Part shown: positions 1 through 5,162 of the stretch, piece by piece
Numbering within the stretch: position 1 is the stretch's first letter
How the letters are laid out: each line of letters starts with the position of its first letter
DNA from: JALORV01 sp035429725
GTDB taxonomy: Bacteria; Pseudomonadota; Gammaproteobacteria; Burkholderiales; Burkholderiaceae_F
Reading direction: 5' to 3'
DNA length: 6,248 bases
Assembly (NCBI GenBank): GCA_035429725.1
Contig: DAOMFI010000163.1
Span: forward strand, 1 to 6,248
The notes under the pieces: generated by a model
Told to the model about the DNA's origin: nothing
The model's input: only the letters and a program-made list of their open reading frames with translations
Database searches by the model: none
Program-made: the position numbers and the translations under genes

Positions 1-1205
1 ATCACCAGCCACTGCGAGGCTTTGTCCGCAAGCAGCTGGCCCGGCGCCTTCGAGTTCTGTGCTTCCTGGACCAGCTTGACGATCTGCGCCAGTGCGGTAT
101 CCGCGCCGACCTTGGTGGCCTGGTAGCGGAAGCTGCCGCTCTTGTTGATGGTCGCGCCGATCACCGCATCGCCGACGACCTTCTTGACCGGCATCGATTC
201 GCCGGTGAGCATCGATTCGTCGACCTGCGACGCGCCGTCGGTGATCTTGCCGTCCACCGGGATCTTGTCGCCCGGCTTGATGACCACCGTTTCGCCGACC
301 AGCACCTCGGCCGTCGGCACCTTGGTCTCGATGCCGTCGCGCAGCACGGTCGCCATCGGCGGCGCCAGGTCCATCAGCGCTCGGATCGCGTCGGAGGCGC
401 CGGCCCGGGCGCGCATCTCCAGCCAGTGGCCGAGCAGGATGAACACCAGCAGCACGGCCGCTGCCTCGTAGAAGACCGGGCCCTCGTAAAGGAAGGTCGC
501 GCCGACGCTGTACAGGTAGCCGGTGCCGACCGACAGCACCACGAGCGTGGCCATGTTCGCCACCTTGTTGCGCGCCGCGCGCCAGCCGGCGACGAAGAAC
601 GGCCAGCCCGGCCAGGCGATGGCGCCGGTGGCGACGGCGAAGAGGAAGAGCTTGCGGTCCAACCCGAACGGCGTCGGGAACTCGCCGAACATCTCGCCCA
701 TCGGCGAATACAGGAACACCGGAATCGCGAACAGAAGCGCCACCAGGAAGCGGTTGCGCATGTCGTTGGCCATGTCCTGCATCGACATGCCGGGCGCATG
801 GCCCATGTCGTGCATCATGTCGCTCATCTGGTGCGCGGCTTCGGCGCCGTGGCCGACGTGCGCGGCGTGTTCTGCGCGTGCTGCGGCAGGCGCGGCCTCG
901 GGGGTGACCGCAGTCGCGGCATGCCCGGCATGGCCTTCATGCCCGGCGTGCGTGCCGGCATGCCGCTCGGGCGGGCAGACGTGCGCGGGCAGCATCTCGC
1001 CGCGGCAGTGGTACCCGCAGTCGATGATGCGCCGGCGGATGTCCTCCAGCGAGGTCTTCGTCTCGTCGTAGTGAACGGTGGCGCTGCCGGCGACGTAGTT
1101 GACGTCGACATGGTGAACACCCGGCAGCGTCGCGATCCGGCGTTGCACGCCCGCGGCGCTCAGGCTCGAGACCAGTCCGCCGACTTCGACGGTGCTTGTT
1201 TTCAT
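1..1205 (-). CDS. copA: Heavy-metal (copper-type) P1B ATPase, N-terminal part, cut by left edge
   Basis: Inner-membrane ATPase expected to pump Cu(I) or a similar soft metal out of the cytoplasm; 401 residues are visible. Residues 1-62 have the fold pattern of an HMA metal-binding domain, but the usual CxxC is SSLS (Ser13, Ser16). It is followed by CGYHC (63-67), Cys77, and a His- then Met-rich linker (about 82-149). Predicted membrane helices lie near 153-168, 186-206, 218-238 and 244-262, then the actuator domain with TGES at 334-337. The phosphorylation site DKTGT and the CPx membrane motif lie outside the window, so metal specificity is unproven; the copper call rests on the helix 3 region (ANMATLVVLSVGTGYLYSV) and the His/Met linker. 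The ATG at 1205 has AAAGGA 7 bases upstream and follows the PPK2 stop by 24 bases, so it is the last visible gene of the operon. A CopB-type ATPase is the main alternative. Confidence 0.9.
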   Translation of the reverse strand, partial: MKTSTVEVGGLVSSLSAAGVQRRIATLPGVHHVDVNYVAGSATVHYDETKTSLEDIRRRIIDCGYHCRGEMLPAHVCPPERHAGTHAGHEGHAGHAATAVTPEAAPAAARAEHAAHVGHGAEAAHQMSDMMHDMGHAPGMSMQDMANDMRNRFLVALLFAIPVFLYSPMGEMFGEFPTPFGLDRKLFLFAVATGAIAWPGWPFFVAGWRAARNKVANMATLVVLSVGTGYLYSVGATFLYEGPVFYEAAAVLLVFILLGHWLEMRARAGASDAIRALMDLAPPMATVLRDGIETKVPTAEVLVGETVVIKPGDKIPVDGKITDGASQVDESMLTGESMPVKKVVGDAVIGATINKSGSFRYQATKVGADTALAQIVKLVQEAQNSKAPGQLLADKASQWLV

Positions 1206-1229
1206 GTGGGGATCCTTTGGGGTGGGGTG

Positions 1230-2102
1230 TCAGCGGGCCAGGCGTCCGGCCTCGAGGCAATCGGGAGAAAACTCGAAAACGATGTCGGGGTCGGGGCGCA
1301 CGAGCTTGTCCTTCCGGCCGGCGTAGTGCAGCCGCGAAAGCATGTCGCGCATCAGGTTGAGGCGGGCCAGGCGCTTGCTGTCGGCGCGCACGATCCGCCA
1401 CGGCGCCGTCGCCGTGTGCGTTCGCATCAGCATGGCGTCGCGCGCGGCGGAGTACGCGTTCCAATGCTTGACGGCCACCGCGTCGACAGGGCTCGATTTC
1501 CACTGCTTGAGCGGGTCGCGGCGGCGTTCGTCGAGTCGCCTGGCCTGTTCGCCCTTGCTGATGTCGAGGTAGTACTTCAGCAGCCTGATGCCGGAGCCGA
1601 CCAGCATCTCCTCGAACTTGGGCACCGATTGCATGAACTCTTCGTGCTGCTCCTTGGTGCAGAAGCCCATGACATGCTCGACGCCGGCGCGGTTGTACCA
1701 ACTGCGGTTGAACAACACGAGTTCCTCGGCCACCGGCAGGTGCGGCACGTAGCGCTGGAAGTACCAGCCGCTGCGCTCGCGGTCGGATGGCTTGCCGAGC
1801 GCGACGACGCGGGTCTCGCGCGGGCTGAGGTACTCGACGATGCGCTTGATGCTGCCGTCCTTGCCGGCGGCATCCCGACCTTCGAGCACGACGAGGATCC
1901 GGTCCTGGCAACGGATGAAGTGCCGCTGCAACTTCACCAGTTCGACCTGCAGCATGTGCAACTGCGCCTCGTAGTCCTCCCGCGACAGGGACTCCAGCGA
2001 GGACACCCGGGCGTCGGCGGCTGGCGCGGACGCTTTGGCGGCACGTGCCTCCACCGTGTCGGCCTTCGCTTGCTTGTCTTGCTTCTTCTGCTTCTTCGTC
2101 AT
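1230..2102 (-). CDS. ppk2: Polyphosphate kinase 2 (PPK2 family, class I-like)
   Basis: Cytoplasmic P-loop kinase of 290 residues that transfers phosphate between polyphosphate and nucleoside di-/triphosphates; family members usually favour making ATP or GTP from polyphosphate. A Lys/Ala-rich N-terminal tail (1-30) precedes a single PPK2 domain (about 40-275), the class I layout. The Walker A loop is GRDAAGKDG (75-83), and the Walker B region is LFNRSWYNR (130-138), where residue 132 is Asn although Asp is common there in the family. SPRETRVVALGKPSDRE (93-109) and AGVEHVMGFC (139-148) are further conserved stretches. The ATG lies 9 bases after the Rieske stop; GAGGG overlaps that stop codon 6 bases before the ATG, so translation is probably coupled. 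Its place between a Rieske protein and a metal ATPase suggests energy supply or polyphosphate turnover under metal stress, which is inference. Confidence 0.93.
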   Translation of the reverse strand: MTKKQKKQDKQAKADTVEARAAKASAPAADARVSSLESLSREDYEAQLHMLQVELVKLQRHFIRCQDRILVVLEGRDAAGKDGSIKRIVEYLSPRETRVVALGKPSDRERSGWYFQRYVPHLPVAEELVLFNRSWYNRAGVEHVMGFCTKEQHEEFMQSVPKFEEMLVGSGIRLLKYYLDISKGEQARRLDERRRDPLKQWKSSPVDAVAVKHWNAYSAARDAMLMRTHTATAPWRIVRADSKRLARLNLMRDMLSRLHYAGRKDKLVRPDPDIVFEFSPDCLEAGRLAR

Positions 2103-2111
2103 GGCGAGCCC

Positions 2112-2717
2112 TCAGGCGCTGGGGTCCACGCCGATCAACAGCGCGGTTTCGGAGAGAAAGCGATACGGAGGCACCGTCAGGTTGGTCGGAGCCGGCACGT
2201 TCTTGAACACGCGGCCGGCGAGGTCGAACTTCGAACCGTGACAGGGGCAGTAGAAGCCGCCGGGCCACTCTGCGCCGATGTCCGGGCTTCCGGGGGTGGG
2301 CCGGAAGGTGGGGACGCAACCCAGGTGGGTGCACACCGCCTCGATCACCGCCAGGTCGGGCCGGCTCGAGCGCAGCGCGTTGCGTGCGACTGCGGGCTGC
2401 TCGGACCGCCGCGACTGCGGGTCGGCGAGCAGGGCGTCGTGCCGCGCAAGCCCGTCGATCATCTCGGGCGTGCGGCGCAGCACGAACACCGGCTTGCCGC
2501 GCCACTCCACCGTGCGCAGGTCGCCGGGGCGCAGGCTGCTCACGTCGACGTCGACCGGCGCGCCCAGCGCGCGCGCCTTCTCGCTCGGCGCGAGCGAGGC
2601 CACGAAGGGCACCGCGGTGGCAGCCAATCCCGCACCGCTTGCGACCGTGGCCACGCCGAGCCAGAGCCGGCGGTCCCTATCCTCGGGTGAATCGGCCGGG
2701 AGGGCGAAGTTCGTCAC
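2112..2717 (-). CDS. petA: Rieske [2Fe-2S] subunit of cytochrome bc1 complex (PetA type), orphan copy
   Basis: Iron-sulfur subunit that takes electrons from ubiquinol and passes them to cytochrome c1 on the periplasmic side of the inner membrane. The product is 201 residues. RDRRLWLGVATVASG (13-27) looks like a Tat-type twin-arginine N-terminus running into one membrane anchor (about 18-42). The cluster motifs are CTHLGC (129-134) and CPCHGS (157-162); by family knowledge Cys129, His131, Cys157 and His160 bind the cluster and Cys134/Cys159 form the disulfide. The segment before the first motif (ADPQSRR, 98-104) is typical of proteobacterial bc1 Rieske proteins. The GTG start at 2717 is chosen because AGGAG lies 6 bases upstream and the Tat signal then starts near residue 14; a longer open frame reaching 3416 covers the previous gene and is spurious. 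No cytochrome b or c1 gene is adjacent, unlike a normal petABC operon. Confidence 0.92.
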   Translation of the reverse strand: MTNFALPADSPEDRDRRLWLGVATVASGAGLAATAVPFVASLAPSEKARALGAPVDVDVSSLRPGDLRTVEWRGKPVFVLRRTPEMIDGLARHDALLADPQSRRSEQPAVARNALRSSRPDLAVIEAVCTHLGCVPTFRPTPGSPDIGAEWPGGFYCPCHGSKFDLAGRVFKNVPAPTNLTVPPYRFLSETALLIGVDPSA

Positions 2718-2723
2718 GATGGG

Positions 2724-2728
2724 CTCCT
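2724..2728 (-). promoter_or_regulatory. Ribosome binding site fixing the GTG start of the Rieske gene
   Basis: AGGAG on the minus strand, six bases before GTG at 2717. It supports a GTG start where no ATG is available at a sensible position for the signal peptide. Confidence 0.75.
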
Positions 2729-2752
2729 GAGATGTCGTACGGCTCGCTGGCG

Positions 2753-3403
2753 TCAAACCGCCGAGGCGCGCTTGCCGATTGCGGGGACGAAACGCGGGGT
2801 GCGCGCGGCGTAGGCGTCGAACTCGGCGCCGAAGCGCGCGCGCATCTCGCGCTCTTCCGTGACGGCCAAGCGCCCGTACATGGCCACGAGGATCGGGAAC
2901 ATCGCAAGCGTGAGCAGCGTCGGCCACTGCAGCAGGAAGCCCAGCAGGATCATCACGAAGGCCACGTACTGCGGGTGGCGGATGCGGGCGTAGGGCCCGC
3001 TCGTCGCCAGCCGCTTGGCGCGCTGGGCGTGGTACAGCACGTTCCACGCGGCAGACAGCAGGTAGAAGCCCAGGCCGAGGAAGACGTAGCTCGCGATGTG
3101 CAGCACGCCGAAGTGCGGGTCGCCCTTCTCGCCGAGCAGCGTCGACCACAGGTGCCCGCTGTTGTGCGACATCAGGTCCAGGTTGGGGTACTTCGTCTGC
3201 AGCCAGCCCGACATCAGATAGATCGTGAGCGGGAAGCCGTACATCTCGACGAACAGCGCAACCACGAAGGCCGCGAAGGCCCCGAAGCTGCGCCAGTCGC
3301 GCCCGGTCTGCGGCTTGAAGAAGCTGAAGGCGAACATCAGGAAGATGGCCGAATTGAGGATGACCAGCATCCACAGTCCGTAGCCGGGTTGGTCGTGGCT
3401 CAT
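2753..3403 (-). CDS. CzcN/NccN-like membrane protein, isoprenylcysteine carboxyl methyltransferase (ICMT) family
   Basis: Integral membrane protein of 216 residues with the C-terminal signature of the ICMT/phospholipid methyltransferase superfamily: GPYARIRHP (137-145), then TEEREMRARFG (182-192), DAYAARTPRFVP (196-207). These regions bind S-adenosylmethionine in characterised relatives. Hydrophobic helices lie near 11-29, 41-65, 100-125 and 146-178. The family includes CzcN and NccN, encoded beside the Czc and Ncc metal efflux systems of Cupriavidus and relatives; their substrate and role are not established, so no reaction is claimed. The ATG at 3403 is preferred over the in-frame GTG at 3409 because GGAG lies 7 bases upstream of the ATG. 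It is 73 bases after the Met-rich gene and 35 before the Rieske gene, consistent with one operon. A generic membrane methyltransferase is the main alternative. Confidence 0.88.
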   Translation of the reverse strand: MSHDQPGYGLWMLVILNSAIFLMFAFSFFKPQTGRDWRSFGAFAAFVVALFVEMYGFPLTIYLMSGWLQTKYPNLDLMSHNSGHLWSTLLGEKGDPHFGVLHIASYVFLGLGFYLLSAAWNVLYHAQRAKRLATSGPYARIRHPQYVAFVMILLGFLLQWPTLLTLAMFPILVAMYGRLAVTEEREMRARFGAEFDAYAARTPRFVPAIGKRASAV

Positions 3404-3471
3404 CTGCACGCTCCATCGGTGGTCGTGGGACGGCGTCCGGAAGGATCCGAGCGGTGCTTGCGGGCGCGCAT
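3400..3471 (-). CDS. Possible 23-residue leader microORF upstream of the CzcN-like gene
   Basis: An ATG at 3471 opens 23 codons (product begins MRARKH and ends GACR, strongly basic) and stops at a TGA that overlaps the ATG of the CzcN-like gene as ATGA. AGGTGA, formed by the last codon and stop of the Met-rich gene, sits 5 bases before the ATG like a Shine-Dalgarno sequence. This geometry would couple translation across the 73-base gap. There is no homology or composition evidence that the peptide is made, and an open frame this short is easily met by chance in GC-rich DNA. Confidence 0.2.
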   Translation of the reverse strand: MRARKHRSDPSGRRPTTTDGACR

Positions 3472-3476
3472 GGGGC

Positions 3477-3908
3477 TCACCTGGCCGCAGCGGCGGGCGA
3501 CATGGGCATGCGGTCCATCATCATCTGCATCATCGACTGCATCATGTCCATGCGCTTCTCCATCATCTGCAGGCGCGCGGCGGTGCTGGCCGGCGCCTTC
3601 CCGGGCGCCATGCCTCCCATCATTGCCATGCCCTGCTGCATGAGCTTCATGTGTTCGGCCATCAGCGCCTCGCGCTCCGCCGGGGTCTTCGCGCTGGCCA
3701 TCTTCTCGTGCATCGCCTGCATGGCCTTCATGTGCTGGTCCATCATGGCCATGTCGGGCATGCCCGCCGCCTTGCCGGTGGCCGCAGGCATCGCCGCGGA
3801 TGCCGACCCGGCAGGGTGATGCGCCTTGTGCTGGTCGTCCTGGGCGAGCGAGACCGCCGACACGGCACAAACAGCGGCGGCGACGGCGAGGGTGCGGAAA
3901 CGGAACAT
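3477..3908 (-). CDS. Secreted methionine-rich, putative metal-binding protein
   Basis: Small exported protein of 143 residues. MFRFRTLAVAAAVCAVSAVS (1-20) is a clear Sec signal peptide, with likely cleavage after Ala22. The mature part has 28 Met in about 121 residues and several His (DQHKAHH at 25-31, DQHM, MHEKM, EHM) but no Cys. Met-x-x-Met and Met-Met spacings run through two predicted amphipathic helices (about 50-90 and 105-135), ending in a very Met-dense stretch. Thioether and His clusters of this kind bind Cu(I) or Ag(I) in other periplasmic copper proteins, so a copper-buffer or chaperone role is inferred. I do not recognise a named family. AGGAGG lies 5 bases before the ATG, the strongest ribosome site here, and the gene is first behind the MerR-type promoter at 3992-4023. 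Those two facts fit a protein needed in large amounts. Confidence 0.85.
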   Translation of the reverse strand: MFRFRTLAVAAAVCAVSAVSLAQDDQHKAHHPAGSASAAMPAATGKAAGMPDMAMMDQHMKAMQAMHEKMASAKTPAEREALMAEHMKLMQQGMAMMGGMAPGKAPASTAARLQMMEKRMDMMQSMMQMMMDRMPMSPAAAAR

Positions 3909-3949
3909 GGGAGCCTCCTGGAAGCGAGGAAATCGATCGGTGGGTGCGG

Positions 3950-3964
3950 CCGGCCTGTGGCCGG
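3950..3964 (-). other. GC-rich hairpin in the operon leader
   Basis: A perfect 6-bp inverted repeat (CCGGCC, 3-base loop, GGCCGG) lies between the predicted transcription start and the ribosome site of the Met-rich gene. No T-run follows, so it is not a typical terminator. It could stabilise the leader or be a chance result of high GC. Confidence 0.3.
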
Positions 3965-3991
3965 TCGAGGGGTTGATGCCGCTGCAGCCCG

Positions 3992-4023
3992 ACTGTGCAG
4001 TCCGTAGCAGGCTACGGAGTCAA
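3992..4023 (-). promoter_or_regulatory. MerR-type promoter of the metal operon
   Basis: On the minus strand, TTGACT (4023-4018) is a good -35 element. It is separated by 20 bp from CACAGT (3997-3992), or by 19 bp from GCACAG, as a weak -10. The overlong spacer filled with a dyad is the hallmark of promoters activated by MerR-family regulators, which untwist the DNA so RNA polymerase can use the misplaced elements. The leader to the Met-rich ATG at 3908 would be about 75-80 bases. It probably drives all five genes down to the ATPase. The weak -10 match is the main uncertainty. Confidence 0.72.
4001..4018 (-). promoter_or_regulatory. Mer-like operator, perfect 8+2+8 inverted repeat
   Basis: TCCGTAGC-CT-GCTACGGA is an 18-bp palindrome with a 2-base centre, placed in the -35/-10 spacer. 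The outer half-sites TCCGTA and TACGGA are the same bases at the same spacing as in the Tn501/Tn21 mer operator (TCCGTAC-ATGA-GTACGGA, from memory). The likely binder is the MerR-family protein encoded at 4650-5096. Confidence 0.75.
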
Positions 4024-4077
4024 GGGGTCCTGGCTGAGCGGTGGGCCGCCGGCAGCGGACGCGTCGAAGCGCCCGTC

Positions 4078-4091
4078 GCCACGGCCGTGGC
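4078..4091 (-). other. 14-bp palindrome just after the His/Cys protein gene
   Basis: GCCACGGCCGTGGC is a perfect palindrome 6 bases past the TAG stop. It could fold as a 5-bp stem with a 4-base loop in the transcript, but no T-tract follows. It might weakly slow polymerase or protect the 3' end; chance is possible. Confidence 0.25.
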
Positions 4092-4097
4092 CGCGCG

Positions 4098-4538
4098 CTA
4101 CAGCGCGAGCCGGGAGAACTGCACCCGCGGCGGGGGTGAGGGCGGTGGAACCGCCGCAACGGCGGCGCGGACCAGGGCGGGCGCTGGCCTGTGCAGGTCG
4201 CCGGCCTGCCTGTGCGGCGGAGGGACCACCGCCTGCAGCTCGGGTGTGTCGAACTTGGGCAGTTGTTTCAGCAGCGTCTGCGACGTCGCATCGCACGACT
4301 TCTGGCAAGGTGCCTTGTCGGGGTGCTGGTCATGTTGCGCAGGATCGTCCGCGTGGGGTTGCGCGGCGGCTCGCACCGGATGGTCTGCCTGCGCAGCGTA
4401 CGTCCCGGCATGCCCCGGTTCACCGCGCGCTTCCGTCAGGCAGGCGTTCGCGACTCCCGACAGCAGCGCGAAGACCCACACGAGCAGCATCGTCAGGGCG
4501 ATGCTGCGTCTGTGATGGCGGCTGGCGGTCAGTGTCAT
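4098..4538 (-). CDS. Unrecognised secreted His/Cys-containing protein, possibly metal-binding
   Basis: I do not recognise the family. With the ATG at 4538 the product is 146 residues. An Arg/His-rich start and a hydrophobic segment (about 13-31) form a signal peptide with a likely cut after ANA (30-32), leaving Cys33 as first mature residue; the preceding residues are not a standard lipobox. The next part is His- and Asp-rich (His43, 53, 62, 69, 72), followed by CQKSC (78-82) and a conserved-looking segment (LLKQLPKFDTPELQAVV, 89-105), then a Pro-rich tail (131-137). An in-frame TTG at 4604 would add 22 residues before the signal peptide and is less likely; neither start has a good ribosome site. 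The layout resembles small exported proteins of metal clusters such as CopL and CzcI, without their diagnostic motifs. The gene lies between the operon promoter and the divergent regulator gene. Confidence 0.65.
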   Translation of the reverse strand: MTLTASRHHRRSIALTMLLVWVFALLSGVANACLTEARGEPGHAGTYAAQADHPVRAAAQPHADDPAQHDQHPDKAPCQKSCDATSQTLLKQLPKFDTPELQAVVPPPHRQAGDLHRPAPALVRAAVAAVPPPSPPPRVQFSRLAL

Positions 4539-4649
4539 GCTCGACAAGGGTCGTCTAAGGAAAGTGTCGCCCGATGTGGCATCGCAAAGCTTGATCGTGG
4601 TCAAACCGGGTCTGGGGTCAACTACGGGTTGCGGTCATACCATTGCCAG
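4539..4649. promoter_or_regulatory. Divergent intergenic region with TTGACC direct repeat and short inverted repeat
   Basis: These 111 bases must hold the promoters of the regulator gene and of the His/Cys protein gene. On the minus strand TTGACC occurs at 4621-4616 and again at 4604-4599, 17 bp apart start to start. A short inverted repeat (CGATG, 3 bases, CATCG) sits at 4572-4584. Neither TTGACC has a convincing -10 at 17-20 bp, and there is no copy of the TCCGTA dyad. I cannot assign the start sites. Confidence 0.35.
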
Positions 4650-5096
4650 ATGAAGAAAAAGGCGGTTGCGAGGCGCTCATCGGCGGAACCATCCTCTGCG
4701 CTGACCATCGGGCGGCTTGCCAAGGCAGCCGGGGTCGGTGTCGAGACGGTCCGCTACTACCAGTCGCGCGGACTGGTGCGCGTTCCAGCCGCCAACGGCG
4801 GCTTCCGCGTCTATCCCGCTGCGGCGATCGACAGGATCGCGTTCATCAAGCGCGCGCAAGTGCTGGGGTTCACCTTGAACGAGGTGCGCAGCCTGCTGGA
4901 CCTGGAGGACGGCCGCAACCGCCGGGCGATTCAATCGGTGACCGAGAAGCGGCTGCGCCAGATCGAGGAGAAGCTTGCGGACTTGCATCGAATGCGCGAC
5001 GTGCTGTCCGAACTGCTGCACCGCTGCCGGCAGGCCGGACCGGCGCAGACTTGCCCGATCATCGATACTCTCGCCGGCGCGAGGCCATCGGCCTGA
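4650..5096 (+). CDS. MerR-family metal-responsive regulator with a non-canonical sensor site
   Basis: Cytoplasmic dimeric regulator of 148 residues that should bind an inverted repeat in a long-spacer promoter and activate it on metal binding. A basic leader of 17 residues precedes the winged-helix domain (LTIGRLAKAAGVGVETVRYY, 18-37; wing GGFRVYP, 50-56; second helix-turn-helix AQVLGFTLNEVRSLL, 69-83), then the dimerisation helix (about 92-123) and the metal loop. By hand alignment to Tn501 MerR, the LEDG motif (85-88) and SELL..C...CPII are shared. Cys126 and Cys135 match MerR Cys117 and Cys126, with 8 residues between as in MerR rather than 7 as in CueR. MerR Cys82 aligns with Arg91 and Cys115 with His124. 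The metal is therefore uncertain; copper, mercury or another soft metal are options. The ATG at 4650 has no clear ribosome site; no better start lies near the DNA-binding domain. Confidence 0.88.
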   Translation: MKKKAVARRSSAEPSSALTIGRLAKAAGVGVETVRYYQSRGLVRVPAANGGFRVYPAAAIDRIAFIKRAQVLGFTLNEVRSLLDLEDGRNRRAIQSVTEKRLRQIEEKLADLHRMRDVLSELLHRCRQAGPAQTCPIIDTLAGARPSA

Positions 5097-5162
5097 CCGG
5101 TCCCGAAGCGCGCCCCGTGCATCGAAGCGGTGTGTCATATCAAGCGCCATGGCGCGGACCTC

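Noticed and set aside
937..2505. Minus-strand open frame of 522 codons
   Set aside because: It is an out-of-frame reading across the Rieske and PPK2 genes and the start of the ATPase gene, with no recognisable domain.
426..2690. Very long plus-strand open frame (754 codons)
   Set aside because: It runs antisense to the ATPase, PPK2 and Rieske genes, all with clear family motifs. Its product is low-complexity Arg/Ala/Gly/His-rich, typical of a GC-rich shadow frame.
2718..3416. N-terminal extension of the Rieske frame up to 3416
   Set aside because: It overlaps the whole CzcN-like gene in another frame and lacks protein-like features. The GTG at 2717 with AGGAG gives a normal Rieske N-terminus.
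3454..3819. Plus-strand frame with a Met/Ile/Cys-rich hydrophobic product
   Set aside because: It is the complement of the Met-rich gene: repeated ATG codons read on the other strand give His, Ile/Met and Cys codons, so the pattern is a by-product.
4539..4604. TTG start at 4604 for the His/Cys protein
   Set aside because: It would put 22 extra residues before a clear signal peptide and has no ribosome site. The ATG at 4538 is preferred, though not proven.
4191..4649. Upstream extension of the regulator frame
   Set aside because: It is antisense to the His/Cys protein gene and would place more than 150 unrelated residues before the winged helix, unlike any MerR-family protein.
5144..5155. 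12-bp palindrome GCGCCATGGCGC between the convergent regulator and phospholipase D genes
   Set aside because: There is no loop and no T-tract on either side, so it is not supported as a terminator; GC-rich palindromes of this size are common by chance.
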